NCBI RefSeq assembly: GCF_047777955.1
Contig: NZ_CP180537.1
Location: forward strand, 2,480,001 to 2,544,000
Length of the DNA: 64,000 nt
Origin: Didemnitutus sp047777955
GTDB lineage: Bacteria; Verrucomicrobiota; Verrucomicrobiia; Opitutales; Opitutaceae
Reading direction: 5' to 3'
Below are positions 7,264-15,832 of the stretch, in pieces. The position numbers and the translations under genes were made by a program. Position 1 is the first letter of the stretch. Each line of letters starts with the position of its first letter. Below the pieces are notes generated by a model, which ran no database searches, had not been told where the DNA came from, and saw nothing but the letters and a program-made list of their open reading frames with translations.

Positions 7264-7712
7264 GTGGTGGTGACTTGGCCCTCCGGCTTCTTCCACGCGA
7301 CGGCGAAGTCGACGTTCATGACCTTCTTGCCTTCGGCGTTCTTCATCACGCCGGTGAGGAAGTGGAACTCGCCCACCGTCTCCTTGCGCTTCACCTCGAT
7401 CGTGACGGTGTCGCCGGGATAGACCGGCAGGCGGAAGCGGATGTCCGAGACCTTGGAGAGCAGCGGCACGCCGCCCCCCTGCCCTGCGGCGCCGGCCATG
7501 AGCTTGGCCATGAGGCAGGCGCCGGTCTGGAAGACGGCCTCGCTGAGCAGCACGCCCGGCGTGATCGGCGCGCCGGGATAGTGGCCCTTGTAGAAATCCT
7601 CCTCGGCACGCCAGGTGCGGCGGGCGACGAGCGTCTCGCCGTCGTGCGAGACGATGGCGTCGACGAACAGGAACGGCGGGCGGTGCGGGATGAGTTGCTC
7701 GACTTCGTTCAC
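7260..7712 (-). CDS. FabZ-like 3-hydroxyacyl-ACP dehydratase
   Basis: A 150-residue hot-dog fold protein that dehydrates 3-hydroxyacyl-ACP to enoyl-ACP. Typical FabZ features are LIPHRPPFLFVD at residues 7-18, the catalytic His in FYKGHYPGAPITPG and the Glu in LLSEAVFQTGA. The Thr and Ala substitutions in the PITPG segment differ a little from housekeeping FabZ, consistent with a specialised paralogue. It starts 8 bp after the first CrtI-like gene and its stop overlaps fabI. Together with fabI, the ACP and the KS it forms a nearly complete elongation module; a ketoreductase is missing from the cluster and must come from elsewhere. Confidence 0.85.
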   Translation of the reverse strand: MNEVEQLIPHRPPFLFVDAIVSHDGETLVARRTWRAEEDFYKGHYPGAPITPGVLLSEAVFQTGACLMAKLMAGAAGQGGGVPLLSKVSDIRFRLPVYPGDTVTIEVKRKETVGEFHFLTGVMKNAEGKKVMNVDFAVAWKKPEGQVTTT

Positions 7713-7719
7713 GGGAAAA

Positions 7720-9159
7720 TCAGGCGGCGGTGCGCTTGGCGGCGGCGAGGGCCTTGTCGATCTGGTTGGCGACGATGACGCCGTAGTTGATGGTGCCGAG
7801 CCAGCCGGACATGATGATGCCGACCGAGCCGGCGTGGTAGAGGCCCGGGAGCTGCGTCGGCAGATCCATGGAAATCTTCAGGCCCTCGAACTTCGTGCCG
7901 AAGGACGTGCCGTGCCAGTGCTTCGTGTAGTATTCGACGGTGCGCGGCGTGGCGGCTTCCTTCCACTCGATCTTGCCGCGGATGTCGGGGATGAAGCGCT
8001 CGAGCGAGGTGATGGATTCCTCGATCAGGCGCTCCTTGTGCTTGGCGTAGTCCTCGTCGGACATGCCCTGCCAGTCCTGGTAGCGCGCGTTGATCGAGAC
8101 CACGACCGTGTAGCGGTCGCTGCCGGGGCGCGTGTCCGGGTAATACATCGAGAAGGTCCGGCTCGTCGTGTGCAGGTCGACCAGCGCCTCGCTCGAGAAT
8201 TTCGGTTCGTCGGAGGTGAAGACGAGGTCGCCGATGTGCGGGAGCGTCTCGCCCTTCTTGATGCCGAGGTAGACCTGGCAGGAGCTGCTGTTGACGCGGA
8301 CGGCCTTGGTGGCGGCGACGAACTCCGGGGTGAAGTTCTCCTCGCCCGCCATGCGCAGGACCGTGTTCTTGATGTTGGAATTCGAGAGCACCGCCCCGCA
8401 GCGAATCGTTTTGCCGTTGGCGACGACGCCGCAGACGCGCTTCCGGCCGTCGACTTCCTCGGTGAGGATTTTCTCCACCAGCACGTGCTTGCGGATCTCG
8501 ACGCCGTTCTTCTTCAGCTCCTCGGCCATGCGCTTGATCAGGACGTCCGTGCCGCCTTGGAAGGTGAACACGCCCTTGCTCATGAAATTGGAGAACACGA
8601 TGCCGAACGTGATCGCGGGATCGTCCATCGTGGAGCCGTTGGCGTAGGCGATCGGCTCCATCAGCAGGCGCTTCACGTCGTCGCGGCCCGGGAAATAGCG
8701 CTCGAACATCTGGCCGGTCGTCTCGGTCGAGTTGTCGTAGAAATTCATCGCCCGGAGGTCGGTGAAGAATTTCTCCACGGTCGCGGCGGGGATGCCGAAC
8801 TTCTCGATCAGCTGGCGCGTGAAGTCGTCGCGGTCGAAGGTCGTGTCGACCTGGAACTGCGGGTTGATGAAGCGCACGCCCTTCAGCTGCACGATGGCGT
8901 CGGCGATGTCCTGGCTCCAATACTTGCGACAGGACTTGATCATCCCGTGCGGGAAGCCGTGGAGCGAGATGTCGAAGATGTGCCCGCCCTTGCGGGTGAA
9001 CCAGGTCGCGAGGCCGCCGAGCTGGTAATGGTGCTCGAGCAGCAGGACCTTGTGGCCGCACTTGGCCAGCACGTTGGCACCGGTCAGGCCGCCGAGGCCG
9101 CTGCCGATGACGATGACGTCGTAGTGGTCGTGGGTTCCTTTGAGCCAGTCGTAGGCCAT
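7720..9159 (-). CDS. CrtI-like FAD-dependent oxidoreductase 1 (phytoene desaturase family)
   Basis: A 479-residue flavoprotein of the phytoene desaturase/CrtI superfamily. The N-terminal Rossmann motif is VIVIGSGLGGLTGANVL followed by LLLEHHYQLGGLATWF; the C-terminal FAD segment is LPGLYHAGSVGIIMSGWLG. CrtI relatives desaturate or isomerise long lipid chains. There is no phytoene synthase or other carotenoid gene nearby; instead the neighbours are fatty-acid genes, so an acyl chain, perhaps bound to the local ACP, is the likely substrate (inference). The ATG at 9159 is chosen over one 39 bases upstream because it sits just before the conserved N-terminus. 48 bp separate it from the second copy. 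Confidence 0.8.
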   Translation of the reverse strand: MAYDWLKGTHDHYDVIVIGSGLGGLTGANVLAKCGHKVLLLEHHYQLGGLATWFTRKGGHIFDISLHGFPHGMIKSCRKYWSQDIADAIVQLKGVRFINPQFQVDTTFDRDDFTRQLIEKFGIPAATVEKFFTDLRAMNFYDNSTETTGQMFERYFPGRDDVKRLLMEPIAYANGSTMDDPAITFGIVFSNFMSKGVFTFQGGTDVLIKRMAEELKKNGVEIRKHVLVEKILTEEVDGRKRVCGVVANGKTIRCGAVLSNSNIKNTVLRMAGEENFTPEFVAATKAVRVNSSSCQVYLGIKKGETLPHIGDLVFTSDEPKFSSEALVDLHTTSRTFSMYYPDTRPGSDRYTVVVSINARYQDWQGMSDEDYAKHKERLIEESITSLERFIPDIRGKIEWKEAATPRTVEYYTKHWHGTSFGTKFEGLKISMDLPTQLPGLYHAGSVGIIMSGWLGTINYGVIVANQIDKALAAAKRTAA

Positions 9160-9207
9160 GAAGCGCCCGAAGTAAGAGCGCGGCGCGAGGCAGGGCAACC
9201 GCGGATT

Positions 9208-10638
9208 TTACCGGCCGGCGCTTCCCTGCAGCACGTGGTAATTGGCCATGGAGATGCCGCTGAGCATGGCGCCGATGATGCCGAGGAAGCCCTGGTCGGT
9301 GCCGCAGAGGTAGAGGTTCGCGAGGTGCGTGCGGCCGTCGCGGACCTTGCGCGGCGCGCCGTAGATCGCGCCGTTGAGGTGACCGGTGAACTTCTTCACC
9401 GTGCGCGGCGTGAACATGTCCGTCGTGACGAGGTTGGCGGCGAGCGTGGCATCGTCGACCGGCGGCAGGAAGCGGCGGGCGCTGCGCTGGATCGCGTCGA
9501 ACCAGCGGCGTTTCTCCGCCTGGTAGGTTTCATTCGGCAGCGTCGCCCAACGGTCGTAGTTCGCCAGGCAGGTCACGCGCACCAGGCCCTCCGGCAGGTC
9601 GGCGCCGTCGGGATAAGCGAAGTTGTTCGGGAAGCAGATGACGCCGCTGCGCAGGTCGACCGGCTCGGACGCGCGCTCGTAGGCGAAGCGGTCGGAATCG
9701 TTGAAGAAGATGATCGTGTCATCGCCCCAGCCCCAGCGCGCCGGCGGCTGCTTGAAGACGGCGATCGTCTCGGCGTAGGACAGCTGGCCGGTGTTGGCGT
9801 CGGCCTCCGCGGTGTGCGCGGGCTCGCAGAGCCGCATGGTTTCCGGGAATCCGATCGAGGAGATGACGTGGTCGGCGGTGACCTCCGAGCCGTCGTCCAG
9901 GACGAGCGTGGCGGCGCGGCCCTCGCGCTCGACGATGCGGGCGACGCCGCACTTCATCCGCCGCTCACCGCCGGCCTGGCGGAATTTCTCCAGCAGCACG
10001 CGGATGATCACGCGCACGCCGTCGAGCGGCCGGGCGAAACCCTCGAGGTAGAGCGCCTTGAACATGATGACGAACTGCCCGAACTCCATGTCCCGCTCCT
10101 GCGCGCTGCCGTAATACATCACGGGACAGAAGAGCATGTCGGTGAGCAGCGGGTCGCGGAGGTGTTGCGCGACGACCTCGCGGGCGGACCGCGGCTTCGC
10201 GTCGAGCGAGACGTCGTCGTAGGTGCGCACCAGATGCACGAGGCTGCTCCACCCTTCGGCCTCGTGGGGGAAGTTCTCGCGCACCTGCGCGTCGAGCACC
10301 GCAAAGTCGTTGGTGAACTTCAGTGCGCAGTCCCGGAAGGCGATCTTAGACTGCTTCTGCGGGCAGAGCGCGAACTCGTCGCGGTCGATGCGGAGCTGGC
10401 GCAGGAGTTTCGTGAGCGGCGTGCCCTTGACGCCCGGCGGCACGAAGTTGGTCATCGCGTGCAGGCCGACGTCGAACTTGCGGCCGGCGATGCTGTAGAA
10501 GCTGTTCAGGCCGCCCGGCGCGTTGTGGCGCTCGAAGATGCAGACCTTCTTGCCGAAATGCGCGAGGCGGATGCCGGCAGCGAGGCCGGACATGCCGGCG
10601 CCGATGATGACGGCGTCGTAGTGCGAGGCGGCGTTCAC
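9208..10638 (-). CDS. CrtI-like FAD-dependent oxidoreductase 2
   Basis: A 476-residue second member of the CrtI superfamily, clearly diverged from its neighbour. The FAD-binding start is DAVIIGAGMSGLAAGIRL then CIFERHNAPGGLNSFY; the C-terminal segment is NLYLCGTDQGFLGIIGAMLSG. Starts with GTG at 10638, 14 bp after an intrinsic terminator, so its expression may be lower than that of the ACP and KS. Two non-identical CrtI-like enzymes side by side in a fatty-acid cluster suggest successive desaturation or isomerisation of the same chain. The substrate is unknown; carotenoid work is less likely given the context. Confidence 0.8.
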   Translation of the reverse strand: MNAASHYDAVIIGAGMSGLAAGIRLAHFGKKVCIFERHNAPGGLNSFYSIAGRKFDVGLHAMTNFVPPGVKGTPLTKLLRQLRIDRDEFALCPQKQSKIAFRDCALKFTNDFAVLDAQVRENFPHEAEGWSSLVHLVRTYDDVSLDAKPRSAREVVAQHLRDPLLTDMLFCPVMYYGSAQERDMEFGQFVIMFKALYLEGFARPLDGVRVIIRVLLEKFRQAGGERRMKCGVARIVEREGRAATLVLDDGSEVTADHVISSIGFPETMRLCEPAHTAEADANTGQLSYAETIAVFKQPPARWGWGDDTIIFFNDSDRFAYERASEPVDLRSGVICFPNNFAYPDGADLPEGLVRVTCLANYDRWATLPNETYQAEKRRWFDAIQRSARRFLPPVDDATLAANLVTTDMFTPRTVKKFTGHLNGAIYGAPRKVRDGRTHLANLYLCGTDQGFLGIIGAMLSGISMANYHVLQGSAGR

Positions 10639-10652
10639 GGTTTCAGTTCAGC

Positions 10653-10679
10653 AAAAAGGCGGGGTTCGGAGACCCCGCC
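10653..10679 (-). terminator. Intrinsic terminator/attenuator between acp and the second CrtI gene
   Basis: Perfect 8-bp stem GGCGGGGT (10658-10665) / ACCCCGCC (10672-10679), 6-base loop. On the minus strand the stem is followed by five T (complement of 10653-10657). It lies in the 67-bp gap after the ACP stop, inside an otherwise tight same-strand gene run. Confidence 0.75.
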
Positions 10680-10705
10680 CGGCAAAGAAATCAAGCGCTG
10701 AAGAC

Positions 10706-10960
10706 TTAGGCCTTGGCCTGGAACTTCGGGGTCAGGTAGTCGGCGCAGCTGTCGAGCGAGGCGAGCTGCATGTAGTCGGCTTCGGGGACCTCGATGCCGT
10801 GGCGCTTGCGGAGCTCCATGACGATGTCGAGGAAGTCCATGGAATCGAGCTGCAGTTGGTCGCGCAGGCGGACGTCCGGCTTGATGCTCGAGAGGTCCTC
10901 GTCGGGCGCGATGTCGGAGATGATGTCGATAACCAGCTTCTTGCAGTCGTCTTTCGTCAT
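10706..10960 (-). CDS. Cluster-dedicated acyl carrier protein
   Basis: An 84-residue acidic four-helix carrier protein. The phosphopantetheine site is the Ser of LQLDSMDFLDIV, near residue 40; housekeeping ACPs have DSLD here, so DSMD with the following FLDIVM marks a divergent carrier. It tethers the growing acyl chain for the neighbouring KS, dehydratase and reductase and possibly the CrtI-like enzymes. It starts 17 bp after the KS stop. The C-terminus FQAKA is short and ordinary. No phosphopantetheinyl transferase is seen in the window, so the housekeeping one presumably acts. Confidence 0.85.
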   Translation of the reverse strand: MTKDDCKKLVIDIISDIAPDEDLSSIKPDVRLRDQLQLDSMDFLDIVMELRKRHGIEVPEADYMQLASLDSCADYLTPKFQAKA

Positions 10961-10977
10961 GGTGTGCGGAGGTGAGG

Positions 10978-12216
10978 TCAGGCAGTAAAGCGCTTGATGA
11001 TCAGGGTGGAATTAATTCCGAGCATACCGAAGGAATTATTCAGGATGGCGTCAACCCGTTTAACCGTGCGCGGCTGGTTGAGGACGAGACCCGGGATATC
11101 GCACTGGGGGTCAAGTTCATCCACGTTTATCGTGGGGTGAACGACGAGGTCGTCGAAGCTGGGGATGTTGCCCGCCAACTCAAGGGCGCCCGCCGCGCCC
11201 ATGGCGTGCCCGATGAAGCTCTTGGTGTTGTTGATCGCGGGCGGCTCCTTGCGGTCCTTGAAGACGGCGGCGATGGCCTGGCATTCCTGGATGTCGCCCT
11301 GCGGGGTCGAGGTCGCGTGGGTGTTGACGATGTCGATGTCGTCGACGGTCATGCCGGCGTTGGCGAGGGCCTTGCGGACGCACTCGGCCTGGCGCTCGGG
11401 ATTGGGAAGGACGTAGTCGGTGGCATCGGAATTGACGCAGTAGCCGGCGATCTCGCCGTAGATCTTGGCGCCGCGCGCCTGGGCGTCCTCGAGGCGTTCG
11501 ATGGTGTAGAGGCAGCCGCCCTCGGAGATGACGATGCCGTTGCGGGCCTTGTCGAAAGGCCGGCTGGCCTTCGTGGGGTCGGCGTGCGTGGCGAGGGCGT
11601 TCTGGCTTTTGAAACCGGCGAAGATGCCGAAGGTCTGCGGGCTCTCGCTGACGCCGCCGGCGATGGCGAAGTCGACCTCGCCGAGCCGCAGCATCTGCGC
11701 GGCGTGGATCAGGCCCATGTTGCCCGCGGCGCAGGCGGCGCCGATCGTGTAGGCGGGACCGGTGATGCCGAGGTTGAGCGACACCTCGCCGGCCGGGTTA
11801 TTGGCGACCGTGCGGGGGTTGTGGTGATGCGTCCAGAACTTGGTGTCGTATTTGAACTGCGAGATGTTGAAGACCTCGTTCTCGGTCTCGACGTTGCCGT
11901 GCTCGGTGATGCCGACGTAGATGCCCACCCGGCTCTTGTCGCGCGTGTCGAGGTTCACGCCGGCGTCGGCCAGCGCCTCGCGGGCGCAGTAAACGCTGAT
12001 GCTGCCGGCGCGCGTGCCGATGCGGACGTCCTTCTTCTTCTGGTATTTCAGCGGATCGAAGGAGCACATGCCCGCCGGCCATTGCCCCATGTAGCGCACT
12101 TCGACGGTCTTGATGCCGGAGACGCCGTGGAGGAGATTGCGGCGAAACTCGGCCAGCGTGTTGCCGTTCGGCGCGGTGAGGCCGATGCCGGTGATGACGA
12201 TGCGGGTTTGCTTCAT
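10978..12216 (-). CDS. FabF-like beta-ketoacyl-ACP synthase, cluster-specific
   Basis: A 412-residue KAS I/II enzyme that extends acyl-ACP with malonyl-ACP. Catalytic Cys in YTIGAACAAGNMGL, first His in VNTHATSTPQGD, Lys and second His in NTKSFIGHAMGAAGALE. The C-terminal loop reads LNNSFGMLGINS, whereas ordinary FabF has NSFGFGG(T/H)N; this gating loop affects substrate choice, so an unusual substrate or chain length is possible. Length equals FabF. First gene of the minus-strand lipid cluster; the 75 bp up to galE, which is divergent, must hold its promoter. Confidence 0.85.
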   Translation of the reverse strand: MKQTRIVITGIGLTAPNGNTLAEFRRNLLHGVSGIKTVEVRYMGQWPAGMCSFDPLKYQKKKDVRIGTRAGSISVYCAREALADAGVNLDTRDKSRVGIYVGITEHGNVETENEVFNISQFKYDTKFWTHHHNPRTVANNPAGEVSLNLGITGPAYTIGAACAAGNMGLIHAAQMLRLGEVDFAIAGGVSESPQTFGIFAGFKSQNALATHADPTKASRPFDKARNGIVISEGGCLYTIERLEDAQARGAKIYGEIAGYCVNSDATDYVLPNPERQAECVRKALANAGMTVDDIDIVNTHATSTPQGDIQECQAIAAVFKDRKEPPAINNTKSFIGHAMGAAGALELAGNIPSFDDLVVHPTINVDELDPQCDIPGLVLNQPRTVKRVDAILNNSFGMLGINSTLIIKRFTA

Positions 12217-12291
12217 GGGCGGACGGAGAGCTGGACACGGAATTGCCTAGCCACCCCGAAAGCAACCCCAATAGAAGTCTGCCTCCTCCCC

Positions 12292-13286
12292 ATGAAAGTG
12301 CTCGTCGCCGGCGGAGCCGGTTACATCGGAAGCCATTGCGTGCGGCAGCTCGTTGCTGCCGGCCATCAACCCGTCGTCGTCGACAACCTCGTCTACGGCC
12401 ACCGCGCCGCGGTCGCGCCCGGCGTGCCGTTTTACGACGTGGACCTCGGCGATGCCGCCGCGATCGACCGCGTGTTCAGCGCGCACGCGATCGACCTGGT
12501 GATGCACTTCGCGGCGTTCTGCTACGTCGGCGAGTCGGTCACCGACCCGATCAAATACTACCGCAACAACGTCGCCGCCCCGCTCACGCTGCTGGAGACC
12601 ATGCTCAAGCGCGACGTGAAGAAATTCGTCTTCTCCTCCACCTGCGCCACCTACGGCATCCCGCAGAAGATGCCGATGACCGAGGATCTCCCGCAGGCGC
12701 CGATCAATCCCTACGGCCAGACCAAGCTCGATCTCGAGAACCTCCTCAAGGCCCTCGCCCGCTCCCACGGCCTGAGCTTCGCCGCCTTCCGCTACTTCAA
12801 CGCCGCCGGCGCCGCCGAGGACGGCGCGATCGGCGAGGACCACGACCCCGAGACGCATCTCATCCCCGTCGCCATCGGCGCCGCGCAGGGCTCCGCCCTG
12901 CCCTGCAGGTTTTCGGCACGGATTACCCGACGCCCGACGGCACCTGCCTGCGCGACTACGTCCACGTCGACGACCTCAGCCGCGCCCACATCGCGGTGTT
13001 CGACCGGCTCGGCACCCCCGGCGCGCAGTTCTTCTACAACCTCGGCACCGGCCAGCCGACCTCCGTGCTCGAAGTCATCCGGGCCGTCGAAAAAGTCAGC
13101 GGCCTCCAGGTGCCCGTGACCTACGCCCCGCGCCGCGCGGGCGATCCGCCGGCGCTCTACGCCGATGCGACCAAGGCGCGGACGGAGCTCGGCTGGACGC
13201 CGAAATACCAGGCGATCGAGCCGATCATCGAGACGGCGTGGCGCTGGCACAAGGCGCGGCCGCACGGCTACGGCGATCGCAAATAA
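12292..13286 (+). CDS. galE: UDP-glucose 4-epimerase (one frame break)
   Basis: Interconverts UDP-glucose and UDP-galactose. Seen: Rossmann start VLVAGGAGYIGSHC, STCATYGIP, and the active-site pair in NPYGQTKLDLE. After IGAAQGSALP the frame changes at the C run 12901-12903; adding one C restores LQVFGTDYPTPDGTCLRDYV and the rest of the protein to GYGDRK. The repaired length is about 331 residues, normal for GalE. All key residues are intact, so I treat the break as a probable one-base sequence loss and not as a dead gene. Divergent from the lipid cluster; convergent with the response regulator. Confidence 0.85.
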
Positions 13287-13369
13287 CGCGAGTCGCCGCC
13301 GGATTCGGCGGGCGCACTCGGCGCGGTTCGTATCTACGGCGAAACCTCGGCGGAGCCCGGTGGCGCCGC

Positions 13370-14791
13370 CTATTTCCTCGCGCGCGTCTTCCGGGGCGCG
13401 GCGGCATCGGTCGCCCCCAGCTTGTCGCCGAGGAGCGCGGTGAGCGTCTCGCGCTCGTGGCCGGGGTGCGCGGCGGCAACCGCCGCCAGCAGGCGCGCGG
13501 CCAGCTCCTCGATCGACTCGCCGCTGTCAGTGGCGCCCGTGGCCGGCGGGGGCGTCGGCGGATTCGAGCCGGACGACTCGGCGTGCGTCTCGTCCTTCTC
13601 GCCCGCCTGCCGGACCTCGTCGGGCAGGTCGCGCGGCAGTATGGCGTCGCCCGTCGCGGCGACGGCGCTGCGGTAGACGACGTTCTCGAGCTCGCGGACG
13701 TTGCCCGGCCAGCGATAGCGGCAGAGCAGCGCCAGCGCCTCCGGGGAAACCTTGCGGACCTTGGCCTTCTTGCCCTTCACCAGGCCCTGGAGGAAGAAGT
13801 CGACGATCTGGGGGATGTCCTCGACGCGGGCGCGCAGCGGCGGCAGCTTCACGCGGACGACGTTCAGGCGGTAGTAGAGGTCCTCGCGGAATTTCTTCTC
13901 CGTCACCAGCGCCTCGAGGTTCTTGTTCGTGGCGGCGACGACGCGGACGTTGACCTTGATCGTTTCCACGCCGCCGACGCGCTGGATCTCGCCCTCCTGG
14001 AGCACGCGCAGGATTTTCGTCTGCGTGGTCGGCGTCATGTCGCCGATCTCGTCGAGGAAGATCGTGCCTCCGTCGCACTGTTCGAATTTGCCGAGGCGCT
14101 GCGCGGTCGCGCCGGTGAACGAGCCGCGCTCGTGGCCGAAGAGCTCGCTCTCGATCAGGTTCTCCGGGATCGCCGCGCAGTTGACGGCGACGAAGGCCTT
14201 CGAGGAGCGGTGGCTGTGGCGGTGGATGGCGCGAGCGACGAGCTCCTTGCCCGTGCCGGACTCGCCCGTGATCATCACGGAGGCGTCGGAAGCGGCGAAC
14301 TGCCCGATGGCCTTGAAAACCTCCTGCATCGCGGGCGAAGTGCCGACGATGCCCTCCTTGTGCTCGTCGGAGTTGACCACCGGCTGGTAGGCGCTGGCGG
14401 ACTTGCTGTCGGCCTGGGTCCGCAGCGCGCTCTCGACCAGCGCGATCAGCTTCGGGGGATCGAACGGCTTCACCACGTAGTCGTAGGCGCCGAACTTCAT
14501 CGCCTCGATCGCGGTCTGCGCGGTGCCGTAGGCGGTCATGAAGATCACCAGCTGGCGGGGACTCGCAGCGCGGATGTGCTGCAGCGTCTCGAGGCCGGTC
14601 ATGCCGGTCATGCGGTTGTCGAGCAGCACGACGTCCGGCGCCTGTTTCTTCACCGCAGCCACGCCCTCCTCGCCGCTCGCGGCCTCCTGCACGCGGTAGC
14701 GTTGCGAACTGAGCACTCGGTTGAGCGAGTAGCGCACCTCGGTGTCGTCATCGATGACGAGGATGGTGGGTGCCGGAGTGTCGGTGGACAT
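13370..14791 (-). CDS. Sigma-54-dependent response regulator (NtrC family)
   Basis: A 473-residue three-part regulator. The receiver domain (residues about 8-120) has VIDDDTE, the phospho-acceptor Asp in VVLLDNRM, and Lys in VVKPFDPP. The AAA+ domain (about 145-375) has Walker A GESGTGKE, Walker B FLDEIGDM, the sensor RWPGNVREL and the sigma-54 contact loop GSFTGA, a variant of the standard GAFTGA. The C-terminal tail has SIEELAARLLAAVAAAHPG but no clear Fis-type helix-turn-helix, ending in KTRARK. No histidine kinase adjoins it. Targets unknown. It diverges from the M50 protease gene, with 45 bp between. Confidence 0.85.
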   Translation of the reverse strand: MSTDTPAPTILVIDDDTEVRYSLNRVLSSQRYRVQEAASGEEGVAAVKKQAPDVVLLDNRMTGMTGLETLQHIRAASPRQLVIFMTAYGTAQTAIEAMKFGAYDYVVKPFDPPKLIALVESALRTQADSKSASAYQPVVNSDEHKEGIVGTSPAMQEVFKAIGQFAASDASVMITGESGTGKELVARAIHRHSHRSSKAFVAVNCAAIPENLIESELFGHERGSFTGATAQRLGKFEQCDGGTIFLDEIGDMTPTTQTKILRVLQEGEIQRVGGVETIKVNVRVVAATNKNLEALVTEKKFREDLYYRLNVVRVKLPPLRARVEDIPQIVDFFLQGLVKGKKAKVRKVSPEALALLCRYRWPGNVRELENVVYRSAVAATGDAILPRDLPDEVRQAGEKDETHAESSGSNPPTPPPATGATDSGESIEELAARLLAAVAAAHPGHERETLTALLGDKLGATDAAAPRKTRARK

Positions 14792-14836
14792 GGAATGTGT
14801 TAGCGCTTTCGAGGGCGATGGTTCTACTTAGGGCCG

Positions 14837-15646
14837 ATGCTAGGCTGGTCAATTAATCTGTTCCGCGTCTTTGGCATACAGCTCGCGATCCACGTGAGCT
14901 TTCTGTTGCTGCTCGCCTACTACGGCTGGGACGGGTGGATGCAGGCCGGAGCGACCGGAGCGGGCTGGAGTTTGCTGCTGGTGACATTGTTCTTCGGCTG
15001 CGTCGTGCTGCACGAACTGGGCCATTCGCTCACCGCGCGTCGCTACGGCGTGCAAGTGCCCCGCATCCTGCTGATGCCGATCGGCGGCATGGCGGAGTTC
15101 GACCGCATCCCGCGCAAACCGTCCGCGGAGCTGCTCATCACCGTTGCCGGACCGGCGGTGAACTTCGTCCTCGCCGCCGTGCTGCTCCCGCTGGTGTGGC
15201 ACGACCTGTGGTCCGAGCAGGGCGTGCCGGCCTACGGCAGCCGCGACCTCATGATCCAGCTCGCCGCGGCGAACGCCGTGATGGGCACCTTCAACCTGCT
15301 GCCGGTGTTCCCGATGGACGGTGGCCGCATTCTCCGCGCGCTGCTGGCGATGAAACTCGACTACCTGCGCGCCACCTATTGGGCCGCGATGGTGGGCAAG
15401 GTGCTGGCCGGCCTCTTCGCGCTGCTGGCGGGTTTCTACCTGCACAGCCCGCTGCTCACCGTGCTGTTCGTCTTCATCTTCTTCGCCGGCGACGCCGAGT
15501 ATCGGGCCCTGCTCCGTCGCGAGCGCGAGGCGGCCTACTGGGCGGACTGGGCCCGGCGCGCGGCGGCCGCGCCAGCCGCGGCGCCGTCGAATCCCGAAGA
15601 CCCCTCCCCGCCTCCGCCGCCCCTGATTTTGCACGGCCCAAACTAA
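14837..15646 (+). CDS. Membrane metalloprotease, M50 / site-2 protease family
   Basis: A 269-residue multi-pass membrane protein. The zinc motif is VVLHELGHSLTA near residues 57-68, and the third ligand is the Asp in NLLPVFPMDGGRI. Membrane segments surround both, as in the short bacterial SpoIVFB-like S2P proteins that lack a PDZ domain. Such enzymes cut transmembrane substrates within the bilayer. The C-terminal 35 residues are Ala/Pro-rich and probably a flexible tail. No anti-sigma factor gene is seen nearby to suggest the substrate. Confidence 0.85.
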   Translation: MLGWSINLFRVFGIQLAIHVSFLLLLAYYGWDGWMQAGATGAGWSLLLVTLFFGCVVLHELGHSLTARRYGVQVPRILLMPIGGMAEFDRIPRKPSAELLITVAGPAVNFVLAAVLLPLVWHDLWSEQGVPAYGSRDLMIQLAAANAVMGTFNLLPVFPMDGGRILRALLAMKLDYLRATYWAAMVGKVLAGLFALLAGFYLHSPLLTVLFVFIFFAGDAEYRALLRREREAAYWADWARRAAAAPAAAPSNPEDPSPPPPPLILHGPN

Positions 15647-15720
15647 GTTGAGGGTGATTTCCAAAAAGGCCTTGCATTCGCCCGCCAAAACCCACTTTTT
15701 GACCGCTCGCAGTTCTTTGT

Positions 15721-15796
15721 GGGCTCGTAGCTCAGTTGGAAGAGCGCCTCAATGGCATTGAGGAGGTCGTCAGTTCGAATCTGATCGGGTCCACCA
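15721..15796 (+). tRNA. tRNA-Ala (GGC anticodon)
   Basis: A 76-nt cloverleaf. The acceptor stem GGGCTCG pairs with CGGGTCC (two G-U pairs); the D-arm is AGCTCAGTTGGAAGAGC. The anticodon stem-loop CCTCA-ATGGCAT-TGAGG gives anticodon GGC, reading GCC and GCU. The T-arm contains GTTCGAAT, and the discriminator A is followed by an encoded CCA. It stands alone between the M50 protease and the permease gene. Confidence 0.97.
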
Positions 15797-15800
15797 CTTT

Positions 15801-15832
15801 ACCCCGCCCTACCCAGGGCGGGGTTTCTTTTT
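15801..15832 (+). terminator. Intrinsic terminator of the tRNA transcript
   Basis: Perfect 9-bp stem CCCCGCCCT (15802-15810) / AGGGCGGGG (15815-15823) with loop ACCC, then a run of T broken by one C (15824-15832). Starts five bases after the tRNA CCA end. Confidence 0.9.

Noticed and set aside
7615..10701. Open frame of about 1000 codons on the + strand across the CrtI-like genes
   Set aside because: It is antisense to two well-supported flavoproteins, has the low-complexity Arg/Ala/Gly composition of a reverse-frame shadow in GC-rich DNA, and shows no domain.
12292..13286. Programmed frameshifting in galE and the other broken genes
   Set aside because: Ten unrelated genes show the same defect in plain homopolymers, with no shared slippery heptamer or stimulatory structure; sequence error explains it better.
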